A stretch of DNA of 64,000 bases from Mesorhizobium caraganae (lineage in GTDB: Bacteria > Pseudomonadota > Alphaproteobacteria > Rhizobiales > Rhizobiaceae), in NCBI RefSeq assembly GCF_016836705.1, contig NZ_JAFCGY010000002.1, forward strand, positions 248,001 to 312,000. Direction: 5' to 3'. Both the position numbers and the translations under genes were made by a program. Numbering within the stretch: position 1 is the first letter of the stretch; each line of letters starts with the position of its first letter. The notes beneath the pieces are model-generated. The model had not been told where the DNA came from, did no database searches, and was given only the letters and a program-made list of their open reading frames with translations. Of the stretch, positions 34,764 to 44,121 are shown piece after piece.

Positions 34764-35078
34764 AGTGGTTCAATGCCTTTCTTCGTTTCTCTCCCGGACC
34801 CTCGCGGCAAAAGCCTCTGCAACTTCTCTGACCCGCTGGTCCCGAAGGGGCGGGGAAGAAAGGAGCATTTCGAGACGGTCGAGAGCGGAGACACGGGAGG
34901 CGGAAGCGCTTCTGGCTTCACACGCCGCTTTCCCCTGGGAAAACAACGGCCCTCCGTTCAGCCCCCAGCAAGGACCGGCAGATTGCGGGCGTCTATATAG
35001 CAATTTGGCGGGAAGGCAAGGGTAGGACGCCGTTCCAGACAGCATCCTTGGCGTCGCAGGATCGAAAAACGCCGGGCG
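34764..35078. promoter_or_regulatory. rpsF promoter and long 5' leader
   Basis: On the minus strand CTATAT (35000-34995) is a good alphaproteobacterial -10; the -35 (CTTGCC at 35020-35015) is weak and closely spaced. Transcription would begin near 34988, giving a leader of about 225 bases before rpsF. S6:S18 autoregulatory leaders are known in many bacteria; whether this leader contains the CCG-bulge hairpin was not settled by eye. Confidence 0.45.
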
Positions 35079-37043
35079 TCAACTTGTATGGGCGACCCTG
35101 TCCATCGTTTCGGGAAAGAAGTCGGGTGCGGCCTTACGCTTGCCGAACATCATGTCGTATTGCAGCAGGCGGAAATCGTTGATCGCCGGATCGATGTCCT
35201 TCTGCCGCGCCCAGTCGGGCGTCGCTTCGCCTGACGGTGTCAGCAGGAGATTGCGATCGACGACGCGGTAGCGTTCGCGCAGCGCGCCGAGGAAGCCGGT
35301 GTAGTAGGGGTGCGTGATCCCGGCGGTGGTCAGGATGTGGTAGGGCAGGAAGGCCGGGCTGACCGCGCCCATATCCTGCGCCGGGCCGGTGCTGTTCGAC
35401 CAGATGATCAGCGGCGTCTGGTGGTGCTCAAGTGCTGCCTCCGGCGTCGGCTCCTTGCGCGGCGCGACATTGTCTTTGAGGAAGCCGGTCTCAACATAGA
35501 CGGGACCAAGCGGCGGCAGATGGTCGCCGAAGAAGGCTATGACCGTCGGCCGCTCGCGCTTCTTCGCCCATTCGATCAGCCGTTCAAGGCCACGGTCGGC
35601 ATCGGCCGAACCCTCGGCGTAGCTGAGCAGCGATTCCCGCGCCCATGTGCTGATGGGTGCCGCGACCTTGTGGGTCGGGTTGTAATAGCGGTACGGCTCG
35701 TAGGGGCCGTGGTTCTGCAGGCTGACGGCGAAGAAGAACACCGGGTCTTCGCTGGCGTCGGCCTCTGCGATGATCTCGTCGGTCATTGCCGCGTCGGAGG
35801 CCAGCGGCCCGCGCTTCTCCAGCGGCGGCAGCGTCTCTTCCGAGCGGAAATCGTTGAAGCCGAAATCGGCATAGACCGCGCCGCGATTCCAGAACCAGTT
35901 GGTGCCGGGATGGATGGCGCGCGCCCGATAGCCTTCGCTTTTCAGGAAGGTCGCCAGCGACGGCGTCGGCGTGCGCACATATTGCTGATAGGGGATTGAG
36001 CCCGCCGGCAGGAAGGCATTGGAAAAGCCGGTCAGCGCCTCGAATTCGATGTTGGCGGTCATGCCGCCGAATTCCGGCGAGAACATGTAGCCCGAGCGCA
36101 AAGCGCGCACATTGGGGATCGGGTCCGGCGTGATGGTGACGCCGGGCAGCTTGGTCGGATCCCAGAAGGATTCGCTCATCACCACGATGATGTCGGGTTT
36201 CTCATCCGGCACCGAGGCCGTCACATCCGGTCTGTCGATCGCATCGATCGCCTTGTCGGAATAGCCCACTGGCGCCGAGACATGCGCCATCGGCACGTTG
36301 AGCGCGAAAGCCAGCGCAAACCCGTTGGAGGCGTAGTTCTCCTTCTGGTCCCACATGATCGGGATGATCTGCAGCCGGTCGCGGGTCCACGAGAAGGTGG
36401 CGTAATCCATGATCGAGACGAAGAAGGCGAGCAGCGGCACTGCCAGCGTCAATCGCGCCAGGCGCCCCTTGCGGCTGAGGATCGGCACCTTGCGGCGCCA
36501 CAGCCGCCAGCCATAGACCAGCAGCGACAGGCCGGCGACGATGCCGACCGCCATGGCCACCGCCGTCCAGGGCCGCTCGCGCACCAGAAGCGGCATCAGC
36601 GCCATGATCTGGCGCGAATAGAGGAAATCGGTCGGGTAGAGCGGATCGCCGAGATAATGGGACTTCTGGTGCCCGACAAAGGCCAGCGCCAGCGTCAGCG
36701 GCGCCACGATCATCAGGCTTTGGTGGCTGCGGCCAAGCACGGCGTCCAGTCCGATCAGCACCAGCGCAAAGACGATGATGGTGGTCCAGCCCGGCTTGAA
36801 GGGTTGCAGGAAGAAGTCGACCGTGCCGAAGAAGTCGCCGCGCACGATCCATTCGATGGCGAACACCAGGACGGCGGAAGCAAGCAGCGTGACCAGACCG
36901 TAGCGGATGACAGGCCATCTGCGCCCCGGCAGGTAGCCGGTGGACGGATCGTCTTCCAAGAACTGTGGCGCGGGTACTGCCGCGCCCTTCCTGATCCTTG
37001 CCACTTCTCTTCTTCCCCCGGCCCAAGCAACGCGTTTTTCCAC
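35079..37043 (-). CDS. LTA synthase-like membrane phosphatase/sulfatase-superfamily enzyme
   Basis: A 654-residue inner-membrane protein: five transmembrane helices in residues 45-215 and a large periplasmic alkaline-phosphatase/sulfatase-fold domain (about 270-620). The metal site begins at PDIIVVMSESFWDPT, and further ligands lie in IHPGTNWFWNRGA, FFGDHLPPLGP and YHIL. It resembles LtaS/OpgB-type phosphoglycerol or phosphoethanolamine transferases. Since Gram-negatives lack lipoteichoic acid, candidates are modification of periplasmic glucans or lipid A. It is divergent from fabD, with a GTG start. The exact product is not predictable. Confidence 0.8.
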   Translation of the reverse strand: MEKRVAWAGGRREVARIRKGAAVPAPQFLEDDPSTGYLPGRRWPVIRYGLVTLLASAVLVFAIEWIVRGDFFGTVDFFLQPFKPGWTTIIVFALVLIGLDAVLGRSHQSLMIVAPLTLALAFVGHQKSHYLGDPLYPTDFLYSRQIMALMPLLVRERPWTAVAMAVGIVAGLSLLVYGWRLWRRKVPILSRKGRLARLTLAVPLLAFFVSIMDYATFSWTRDRLQIIPIMWDQKENYASNGFALAFALNVPMAHVSAPVGYSDKAIDAIDRPDVTASVPDEKPDIIVVMSESFWDPTKLPGVTITPDPIPNVRALRSGYMFSPEFGGMTANIEFEALTGFSNAFLPAGSIPYQQYVRTPTPSLATFLKSEGYRARAIHPGTNWFWNRGAVYADFGFNDFRSEETLPPLEKRGPLASDAAMTDEIIAEADASEDPVFFFAVSLQNHGPYEPYRYYNPTHKVAAPISTWARESLLSYAEGSADADRGLERLIEWAKKRERPTVIAFFGDHLPPLGPVYVETGFLKDNVAPRKEPTPEAALEHHQTPLIIWSNSTGPAQDMGAVSPAFLPYHILTTAGITHPYYTGFLGALRERYRVVDRNLLLTPSGEATPDWARQKDIDPAINDFRLLQYDMMFGKRKAAPDFFPETMDRVAHTS

Positions 37044-37285
37044 TCGCGTCCCCGTTCTGTCATAGAACTGTCATGCAAAAGCTAGCGCCTGTGGCGGAAA
37101 TAAGAAGAGCCAGCAAACGATTCGTGAGCGGTTTTCATCAGGAGTGATCGGCAAAAAGCCTTTCAGAACAGGGACTCGAGGTCAGCTTCCGGGTGGAACG
37201 GGGGCCGAAATGCTGCTCGCGGGCTTGACTTGGCGGTCCGCCTTGCGTCACAGGCAGGAAAAATCAGCCGCTGGAGAGAGCCCAA

Positions 37286-38233
37286 ATGGCCGTTGCATTC
37301 ACCTTTCCGGGACAAGGCAGCCAGGCTGTCGGCATGGGCAAGGGCCTCGCCGACGCCTTCCCCGAGGCGCGCAGGGTCTTCGAGGAAGTTGATGAGGCGC
37401 TGGGCGAAAAGCTGTCGACATTGATCTGGGAAGGCCCTGAAGAGACGCTGACCTTGACCGCCAATGCCCAGCCGGCGCTGATGGCAGTGTCGCTGGCTGC
37501 GGTGCGGGCGCTGGAAGCGCGCGGTTTTTCGCTGAAGGACAAGGTCGCCTACGTTGCCGGCCATTCGCTCGGCGAATATTCCGCCCTTGCCGCCGCCGGT
37601 TTCGTCTCGGTCGCCGATGCCGCCCGGCTGCTGCGCATTCGCGGCAATGCCATGCAGGCGGCGGTGCCGGCCGGTGAGGGCGCGATGGCGGCGATCATCG
37701 GACTGGAACAGCCTGACGTCGAGGCCGCTTGCGCTGAAGCGGCAGCCGGCTCCGGCAAGGTCTGCCAGATCGCCAACGACAATGGCGGCGGGCAGCTGGT
37801 GATCTCCGGCGCCAAGGCGGCGGTGGAACTCGCCGCGAAACTGTGCACCGAGAAGGGCGCCAAACGGGCGCTGATGCTGCAGGTCTCCGCTCCCTTCCAC
37901 TCGGCGCTGATGGCGCCGGCGGCCAATGTGATGCGCGAGGCGCTGGCCGGGGTAGCCAAGCATGCGCCGGTGGTTCCCGTCGTTTCCAACGTTACCGTGA
38001 CCCCGACCAGCGATCCCGATGAGATCGCTCGGCGGCTTGTCGAGCAGATCACCGGCCGCGTGCGCTGGCGCGAAACGGTGGAATGGTTCGGCGCCAACGG
38101 CGTCGCCACGCTCTACGAGATCGGCGCCGGCAAGGTGCTGTCGGGCCTGGCGCGGCGCATCAACCGCGACATCGCCACATCAGCCGTCGGCACTCCGGCC
38201 GATGTCGAGGCGGCGCTGGCCGCGCTTGCATAA
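37286..38233 (+). CDS. fabD: malonyl-CoA:ACP transacylase
   Basis: Moves malonyl from CoA to acyl-carrier protein for fatty-acid elongation. The 315-residue protein starts MAVAFTFPGQGSQAVGMG and carries the nucleophile in GHSLGEYSA (Ser94) and the histidine in APFHSALM. Ribosome site GGAGAGA. First gene of the cluster fabD-fabG-acpP-fabF. No frameshift or fusion seen. Confidence 0.95.
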   Translation: MAVAFTFPGQGSQAVGMGKGLADAFPEARRVFEEVDEALGEKLSTLIWEGPEETLTLTANAQPALMAVSLAAVRALEARGFSLKDKVAYVAGHSLGEYSALAAAGFVSVADAARLLRIRGNAMQAAVPAGEGAMAAIIGLEQPDVEAACAEAAAGSGKVCQIANDNGGGQLVISGAKAAVELAAKLCTEKGAKRALMLQVSAPFHSALMAPAANVMREALAGVAKHAPVVPVVSNVTVTPTSDPDEIARRLVEQITGRVRWRETVEWFGANGVATLYEIGAGKVLSGLARRINRDIATSAVGTPADVEAALAALA

Positions 38234-38293
38234 TCCACTGGCGATTTGACCCCTCCCGTGGGAAGGGTGTTCTCTTAAGATCAGGAGACAAAA

Positions 38294-39031
38294 ATGTTCG
38301 AACTGACCGGCCGCAAGGCGCTCGTCACTGGCGCATCGGGAGGCATTGGCGAGGCGATCGCCCGCGTGCTGCATGCGCAAGGCGCCATTGTCGGCCTGCA
38401 CGGCACCCGCATCGAGAAATTGGAGACCCTGGCAGCCGAGCTCGGCGACCGGGTAAAACTGTTTCCAGCCAATCTGTCGAACCGCGACGAGGTCAAGGCG
38501 CTTGGCCAGAAGGCGGAAGCCGAGCTCGAAGGCGTCGATATCCTGGTCAACAATGCCGGCATCACCAAGGACGGCCTGTTCGTGCGTATGTCGGATGCCG
38601 ATTGGGATAGTGTGCTCGAGGTCAACCTGACCGCCGTGTTTCGGCTGACCCGTGAACTCACCCATCCGATGATGCGCCGCCGGCATGGCCGCATCATCAA
38701 CATCACCTCGGTGGTCGGTGTCACCGGCAACCCAGGCCAGACCAATTATTGCGCCTCCAAGGCCGGCATGATCGGCTTTTCCAAGTCGTTGGCGCAGGAG
38801 ATCGCCACCCGCAACATCACCGTCAACTGCGTCGCCCCGGGCTTCATCGAATCGGCCATGACCGACAAGCTCAACGACAAGCAGAAAGATGCGATCATGG
38901 CGGCGATTCCGACACGCCGTATGGGCAAGAGTGTTGAGGTGGCGTCGGCCGTCGCCTATCTCGCCTCCAACGAAGCCGCCTACGTCACCGGCCAGACCAT
39001 CCATGTCAACGGCGGCATGGCGATGATTTGA
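38294..39031 (+). CDS. fabG: 3-oxoacyl-ACP reductase
   Basis: NADPH-dependent reduction of beta-ketoacyl-ACP. The 245-residue SDR has TGASGGIG (12-19), NNAGITKDGLFVRM near 85-98, the catalytic set at SVVGVTGNPGQTNYCASKAG (Ser/Tyr/Lys) and the C-terminal YVTGQTIHVNGGMAM of FabG. It begins 60 bases after fabD with AGGAGA as ribosome site. Confidence 0.95.
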   Translation: MFELTGRKALVTGASGGIGEAIARVLHAQGAIVGLHGTRIEKLETLAAELGDRVKLFPANLSNRDEVKALGQKAEAELEGVDILVNNAGITKDGLFVRMSDADWDSVLEVNLTAVFRLTRELTHPMMRRRHGRIINITSVVGVTGNPGQTNYCASKAGMIGFSKSLAQEIATRNITVNCVAPGFIESAMTDKLNDKQKDAIMAAIPTRRMGKSVEVASAVAYLASNEAAYVTGQTIHVNGGMAMI

Positions 39032-39195
39032 GGGGAGATGGCCGGGTTACAAGAAGACGTGGGCGGCTTGTGAAAAGAGACCATTTCGCCTTGGACCTCA
39101 GCCAATTTTCGTGTAATGCGGCCCGCAACCCGGCGGTTCGGGCAAAAACCGGTCCGGTGCCGTTGCGTTTCCGGCAGGACCATCTTTCAGCTTGA

Positions 39196-39217
39196 TTAGC
39201 GGCATTCTGCCCGCTAA
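39196..39217. promoter_or_regulatory. dyad upstream of acpP
   Basis: TTAGCGG (39196-39202) and CCGCTAA (39211-39217) form a perfect 7-bp dyad 36 bases before the acpP start, in the 221-base gap after fabG. The high demand for ACP makes a separate promoter here likely. The dyad may be an operator or leader hairpin. Confidence 0.4.
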
Positions 39218-39252
39218 CGAAGACAGACAAACAAAAGACGAGGATGCCCCAA

Positions 39253-39489
39253 ATGAGTGACACCGCAGAGCGCGTCAAGAAGATCGTCATCGAACATCTT
39301 GGCGTCGATGCCGACAAGGTGACGGAGCAGGCGAGCTTCATCGATGATCTGGGCGCGGACAGCCTCGATACGGTCGAACTCGTCATGGCGTTCGAAGAAG
39401 AGTTTGGCGTCGAGATTCCGGACGATGCGGCCGAGACCATCCTGACCGTCGGCGATGCCGTGAAGTACATCGACAAGGCTTCGGCCTGA
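39253..39489 (+). CDS. acpP: acyl carrier protein
   Basis: The 78-residue carrier of growing fatty acyl chains. The phosphopantetheine attachment serine is Ser37 in GADSLDTVE. The protein is strongly acidic and has the classic four-helix sequence ([41 protein letters not shown]). I take the ATG at 39253 ([11 protein letters not shown]), as in other AcpP; an in-frame ATG at 39244 would add three residues. Confidence 0.97.
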   Translation: MSDTAERVKKIVIEHLGVDADKVTEQASFIDDLGADSLDTVELVMAFEEEFGVEIPDDAAETILTVGDAVKYIDKASA

Positions 39490-39523
39490 CGCTATCCGCA
39501 GTCATCACCGGGGAGGACCTGCG

Positions 39524-40786
39524 ATGAGGCGTGTCGTCGTCACGGGCCTTGGCCTGGTTTCGCCGTTCGGTATGGGCTTCGAGCACAGCTGGAAGGAATT
39601 GCTGACCGGCCGCAGCGCTGCCAAGCGCGTCACCGAGTTTGAAGTGGAAGATCTTGCCTGCAAGATCGCCCACGTCATTCCACGCGGTGACGGCACCAAC
39701 GGCACGCTCAATCCCGAAGCCGTGCTTGAGCCGAAGGAACTGCGCAAGATCGGCGACTTCATCCTTTACGGGATCGCGGCCGCTGACGAAGCGCTGAAGG
39801 ATTCCGGCTGGGAGCCCGGCACCGAAGCCGAGCGTTGCGCCACCGGCGTCATGATCGGGTCCGGCATTGGCGGCCTCGAAGGTATTGCCGAGAACGCGCT
39901 GATCCTGCATGAGCGCGGTCCGCGCCGCATCAGTCCGTTCTTCATTCCTGGAAACATCATCAACCTGGTGTCCGGTCAGGTGTCGATCCGGCACGGGCTG
40001 AAGGGTCCCAATCACGCCGTCGTCACTGCCTGCTCGACTGGCGCGCACGCCATTGGCGATGCCGCCCGGCTGATCATCTTCGGCGATGCCGACGTGATGC
40101 TGGCCGGCGGCGCCGAATCGCCGGTGACCAGGCTTTCGCTAGCCGGCTTCGCCGCTTGCCGGGCACTGTCCACCGACCGCAACGACACGCCTGAAAAGGC
40201 CTCGCGCCCCTATGACCGCGACCGTGACGGCTTCGTCATGGGCGAGGGCGCCGGCGTCGTCGTGCTGGAAGAGCTCGAACACGCCAAGGCGCGCGGCGCC
40301 AAGATCTATGCCGAGGTTACCGGTTACGGCCTGACCGGCGACGCCTATCACATCACCGCGCCGGCCGAAGACGGCGACGGCGCCTTCCGCTGTATGACGG
40401 CGGCGCTGAACCGGGCCAAGCTGACGCCCGCCGATATCGATTACATCAATGCGCACGGCACCTCGACCATGGCCGATACGATCGAGCTCGGCGCCGTCGA
40501 GCGGCTGGTCGGCAATGCCGCCTCGAAGATCTCGATGTCGTCGACCAAGTCGTCGATCGGCCATCTCCTGGGTGCCGCGGGGGCCGCCGAGGCGATCTTC
40601 TCGATCCTCGCCATCCGCGACAACATCGCTCCCGCCACCATCAATCTCGACAACCCGGAACGCGAAACCGCGATCGATCTTGTACCCAACACGCCACGGC
40701 ATCGCCAGGTCGACGTGGCGCTGTCCAACTCCTTCGGCTTCGGCGGCACCAACGCTTCGCTGGTTTTCCAGCGCTATATCGGCTGA
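39524..40786 (+). CDS. fabF: 3-oxoacyl-ACP synthase II
   Basis: Elongating condensing enzyme of fatty-acid synthesis, 420 residues. The Cys-His-His triad is present: VTACSTGAHAIGDA, NAHGTSTMADTIE and SSIGHLLGAAGA. It follows acpP by 34 bases. The N-terminus MRRVVVTGLGLVSPFG is canonical. No ketosynthase fusion. It completes the core fab cluster before mltG. Confidence 0.95.
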   Translation: MRRVVVTGLGLVSPFGMGFEHSWKELLTGRSAAKRVTEFEVEDLACKIAHVIPRGDGTNGTLNPEAVLEPKELRKIGDFILYGIAAADEALKDSGWEPGTEAERCATGVMIGSGIGGLEGIAENALILHERGPRRISPFFIPGNIINLVSGQVSIRHGLKGPNHAVVTACSTGAHAIGDAARLIIFGDADVMLAGGAESPVTRLSLAGFAACRALSTDRNDTPEKASRPYDRDRDGFVMGEGAGVVVLEELEHAKARGAKIYAEVTGYGLTGDAYHITAPAEDGDGAFRCMTAALNRAKLTPADIDYINAHGTSTMADTIELGAVERLVGNAASKISMSSTKSSIGHLLGAAGAAEAIFSILAIRDNIAPATINLDNPERETAIDLVPNTPRHRQVDVALSNSFGFGGTNASLVFQRYIG

Positions 40787-40860
40787 TTGCGGTATCGACC
40801 GGCGCGCCAGCGGTCTGTCGTCAATTTTGCCATATTCGAGCCTACTCTGCCGCTGGGGAT

Positions 40861-40966
40861 TCGTCGCATCGGCCTGAAACCGAAGGCGCTTTTTTTGAAA
40901 GCACGATGCGTAGGCTTGAAATGTTAGGGCACGCTGTGCGTCCAACCGGACGCATGAGCGCTCTAA
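40861..40966. repeat. palindromic intergenic element between fabF and mltG
   Basis: TGCGTCC-AACC-GGACGCA (40937-40954) sits inside wider imperfect arms (AGGGC…GCTCT, 40926-40964), preceded by GAAACCGAAGGCGC and a run of seven T at 40891-40897. From memory the same string of motifs is frequent between genes in Mesorhizobium. It may contribute the mltG promoter or act as a terminator for fabF. Confidence 0.55.
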
Positions 40967-40988
40967 GAGATCAGATGGTAGGGCGCTT

Positions 40989-42248
40989 ATGAACACCAAT
41001 CCGGGCGGCAGCGGACAATTCGGACAAAACCAGCAGACCGGCCCTATCGTGCCGAAGACTGCGGCCGAGGCCTTGCGGCCGGAAGCCGGCACGCCGCCGC
41101 CGAAGCGCTCGCGCGCCTCGCGCAGCCAGGTCGTCGTGTTCATGAACTTCGTCATCTCCGCGGTGATGTTGATGATCCTCGCCGCCGGCGTCTCGCTCTA
41201 TTTCGGCAAACAGGCCTTCAACGAACCTGGTCCGTCCGCCAATGGCGACACCTTCCTGGTCAAGCCGAACACCGGCGTCCAGGATATTGCCGACCAGCTC
41301 GAACGGCGTGGATTAATCAGCGACGCCCGCATCTTCCGCATTGGCGTGCGCGTCTATGGCAATGATTCAGCGCTGAAGGCCGGCGAATACGAAGTCAAGC
41401 CACACGCCTCCATGCGCGACATCATGGAGCTTCTGAAGAGCGGCAAGTCGGTGATGTATTCGCTGACCATTCCCGAGGGCCTGACGGTCGAGCAGGCGCT
41501 GCAGCGCGTTGCCGAACAGGATGCGCTGACCGGGGACATGCCGGCGACCACGCCGGCCGAGGGCAGCCTTGCCACCGATACGTTGCGCTTCACCCGCGGC
41601 GCCACGCGCCAGCAGATGATCGACAAGCTGCTCGCCGACCAGAAAAAGCTGGTCGACGAAGTCTGGCAGCGGCGCGCGCCCGACCTGCCTCTGGCCAATG
41701 TCGACGACTTCGTCACCTTGGCCTCGATCGTCGAAAAGGAAACCGGCCGGGGTGACGAGCGCTCGCGCGTTGCCGCCGTCTTCCTCAACCGTCTGGCCAA
41801 GGGCATGCGGCTGCAATCGGATCCGACCATCATTTACGGCCTGTTCGGCGGCAAGGGCAAACCCGCTGACCGGCCGATCTACCAGTCGGACATTGAGAAG
41901 CAGACGCCTTACAACACCTATCTGATCAACGGCCTGCCGCCGACGCCGATCGCCAATCCCGGCCGTGCCGCACTCGAAGCCGTCGCCAATCCGTCGAAGA
42001 CCGACGATCTCTATTTCGTTGCCGACGGCACCGGGGGCCACGTCTTTGCCACGACGCTTGCCGAGCACAATGAGAACGTGGCTCGCTACCGGGCGCTGCA
42101 GAAAAAGCAGGCTGAAGACGTTGCCAAAGGTGCCAAGACCCCGGGCCAGACCGATGCGCCGGCGGATGGCGACGACAGCGGTGACGCCAGTGGCGATGCC
42201 GGCAGCGACAGTGGGGATGCCGGCGGCGATGCGGGTGCCGCCCAGTAG
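40989..42248 (+). CDS. mltG: endolytic murein transglycosylase
   Basis: Cleaves nascent peptidoglycan strands at the inner membrane and sets glycan length. The 419-residue protein has a cytoplasmic N-terminus, one transmembrane helix (about 53-75: FMNFVISAVMLMILAAGVSLYF), a LysM-like region and the YceG domain with catalytic Glu in ASIVEKETGR. Family landmarks LQSDPTIIYG and TPYNTYLINGLPPTPIANPG follow. The C-terminus ends in a low-complexity Gly/Asp/Ser/Ala tail (about 385-419). Usual position after fabF in alphaproteobacteria. Confidence 0.92.
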   Translation: MNTNPGGSGQFGQNQQTGPIVPKTAAEALRPEAGTPPPKRSRASRSQVVVFMNFVISAVMLMILAAGVSLYFGKQAFNEPGPSANGDTFLVKPNTGVQDIADQLERRGLISDARIFRIGVRVYGNDSALKAGEYEVKPHASMRDIMELLKSGKSVMYSLTIPEGLTVEQALQRVAEQDALTGDMPATTPAEGSLATDTLRFTRGATRQQMIDKLLADQKKLVDEVWQRRAPDLPLANVDDFVTLASIVEKETGRGDERSRVAAVFLNRLAKGMRLQSDPTIIYGLFGGKGKPADRPIYQSDIEKQTPYNTYLINGLPPTPIANPGRAALEAVANPSKTDDLYFVADGTGGHVFATTLAEHNENVARYRALQKKQAEDVAKGAKTPGQTDAPADGDDSGDASGDAGSDSGDAGGDAGAAQ

Positions 42249-42501
42249 CAGGCCGGCGCTTTTTGGCGGAGTGACCTTACGCGCTGCGGACAAGGCGACG
42301 CGCTGATGCTTTGAACGCCAGCGCGGTTCGAAGCGTCTTTGGCCTTGCTCCGATGGCTCTGCAGATTTCAGCACTGCGAGATCAAAACGATACCGGAAAT
42401 CAACACCTTGCCGGTATTGCGATTCTGACATTCGCGCTCGCCGTGATATCGAACGCGAGCGGGATTTCAGAATTGGAACATCAGGAGACACGAGCCGCAT
42501 T
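42249..42501. other. intergenic region before yicC
   Basis: About 253 bases with no gene. It holds ACCGGAAATCAACACCTTGCCGGT (about 42391-42414), an imperfect dyad, and a TCAGGAGAC ribosome site just before yicC. A promoter for yicC-gmk is likely but not clearly defined. Confidence 0.4.
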
Positions 42502-43392
42502 ATGAATTTGCAGAGCATGACCGGATTTGCACGCGCCGTCGCCGAGCACGACGGCGCCTCGATCGCCTGGGAGGTCAAGTCGGTCAACGGCAAGAGCGTC
42601 GAGGTCAGGCTGCGGTTGCCGCAAGGTTTTGAGCGGCTGGAGCCGGCGGTCCGGCAGACGCTGCAGAAGCGGTTTTCGCGCGGCAATTTCCAGGCGACGC
42701 TGACCGTCGGCCGCGCTGCCGGCCAGCAGGTGCAGCCGGTGGTCAACGAAGTCTTCCTCCGGGATCTGGCCGGCTTGGCCAAGCGGCTGCAGGACCAGTT
42801 CGGTGTTGCCCCGGCGACCGCCGACGGCCTGCTTTCCCTGCGCGGCGTGCTGGACATCCCTGAAAGCAACGAAACCGAGGAGGTGCGGGCAGCGCTCGAC
42901 ACGGCGATCCTGGCGGCGCTGGAGGCGGCGCTTACCGGTCTCGAGCAGGCGCGCCACAGCGAAGGCGAAGCGCTGCGCTCGCTGCTTTCTGGTCACATCA
43001 ACGCCATCGAGGCGCTGACGCGCAAGGCCGAGGCCGACCCGTCGCGCGAACCGGCGGTAATCCGCGAGCGGATCGCCGAACAGGTGCGGCTGCTGATGGA
43101 TGCGTCGGCCAATCTCGATGCCGGCCGGCTGCACATGGAAGCGGCGTTCCTGGCCACCAAGGCCGATATCCGCGAAGAAATCGACCGGCTGAAGACACAT
43201 GTTGTGTCGGGCCGGGTGCTGCTGGCAAATGGCGGCGCCATCGGCCGCAAGCTCGATTTTCTGGCGCAGGAATTCAATCGCGAATCGAATACTCTGTGTT
43301 CGAAGTCGAACGCCGCCACTGTCACCGCCATCGGGCTGGAGCTCAAGGCGGTGGTCGACCAGTTTCGCGAACAGGTCCAGAATCTGGAGTAA
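42502..43392 (+). CDS. YicC family endoribonuclease-like protein
   Basis: A 296-residue YicC protein. The family has an N-terminal domain beginning MNLQSMTGFARA and a C-terminal DUF1732 domain with DVREEIDRLKTH- and GRKLDFLAQEFNRESNTLCSKS-type sequence, both seen here. E. coli YicC has been reported to be an endoribonuclease acting on small RNAs such as RyhB (from memory). The gene is linked to gmk, 6 bases downstream, as in many proteobacteria. Confidence 0.88.
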   Translation: MNLQSMTGFARAVAEHDGASIAWEVKSVNGKSVEVRLRLPQGFERLEPAVRQTLQKRFSRGNFQATLTVGRAAGQQVQPVVNEVFLRDLAGLAKRLQDQFGVAPATADGLLSLRGVLDIPESNETEEVRAALDTAILAALEAALTGLEQARHSEGEALRSLLSGHINAIEALTRKAEADPSREPAVIRERIAEQVRLLMDASANLDAGRLHMEAAFLATKADIREEIDRLKTHVVSGRVLLANGGAIGRKLDFLAQEFNRESNTLCSKSNAATVTAIGLELKAVVDQFREQVQNLE

Positions 43393-43398
43393 CCCAAA

Positions 43399-44073
43399 AT
43401 GGGTGCCAAGGAGCCGATGGTTGCCAGGGATCTGGGGTCGCGCATTCGCCGACGCGGGCTGATGCTGGTCCTGTCGTCGCCGTCCGGCGCCGGCAAGTCG
43501 ACGATCGCGCGCAACCTGCTGGAAAGCGACGGCAGCTTGGAACTGTCGGTCTCGGTCACAACCAGGCCACGCCGTGGCTCGGAGATCGAAGGCGTCCACT
43601 ATCATTTCCGCACCATGCGCGAATTCGAGCGGCTGCGCGATACCGACGCGCTGCTGGAATGGGCCGAAGTGCACGGCAATTGCTATGCGACACCGCGTGA
43701 GCCGGCCGAACTGGCGTTGGCGCAAGGACGCGACATGCTGTTCGACATCGACTGGCAAGGCGCCCAGCAGCTCAAGGAAAAGATGCGCGCCGACATCGTC
43801 TCGATCTTCATCCTGCCGCCGTCGATGAAGGAATTGAAGGCGCGGCTGAAGCGCCGCGCCGAGGACCAGGAACAGGTGATCGAGACCAGGCTGAAGAACG
43901 CCCGCAACGAGATCGAGCACTGGAAGGAATACGACTTTGTCATCGTCAACGACGATCTCGACCGCGCCTTCGCCGAAGTGCGCGGCATCGTGACGGCAGA
44001 ACGGCTTCGGCGCGACCGCCGGCCGGGTTTGTTTGACTTCGTATCGGGGTTGTTGGACGAGAAGACGGAGTGA
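43399..44073 (+). CDS. gmk: guanylate kinase
   Basis: Phosphorylates GMP to GDP. The 224-residue enzyme has the P-loop [10 protein letters not shown] near 28-37, the GMP-binding [21 protein letters not shown] and the lid/base region [14 protein letters not shown]. About 20 extra residues lie before the P-loop, usual in rhizobia. Overlaps no neighbour; follows yicC directly. A family A half-repeat begins 16 bases after the stop. Confidence 0.95.
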   Translation: MGAKEPMVARDLGSRIRRRGLMLVLSSPSGAGKSTIARNLLESDGSLELSVSVTTRPRRGSEIEGVHYHFRTMREFERLRDTDALLEWAEVHGNCYATPREPAELALAQGRDMLFDIDWQGAQQLKEKMRADIVSIFILPPSMKELKARLKRRAEDQEQVIETRLKNARNEIEHWKEYDFVIVNDDLDRAFAEVRGIVTAERLRRDRRPGLFDFVSGLLDEKTE

Positions 44074-44088
44074 GGCGGTGGGGCGCCA

Positions 44089-44111
44089 ATCTCCCCCCTT
44101 GTGGGGGAGAT
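44089..44111. repeat. family A repeat, single left arm only
   Basis: ATCTCCCCCCTTGTGGGGGA plus GAT repeats the left arm of the element at 10751, with the same flank (GGNGCGCCA). The core and right arm are missing. It lies between the convergent gmk and rsmA genes and may serve as a bidirectional hairpin. Confidence 0.7.
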
Positions 44112-44121
44112 CAGCAGTATC

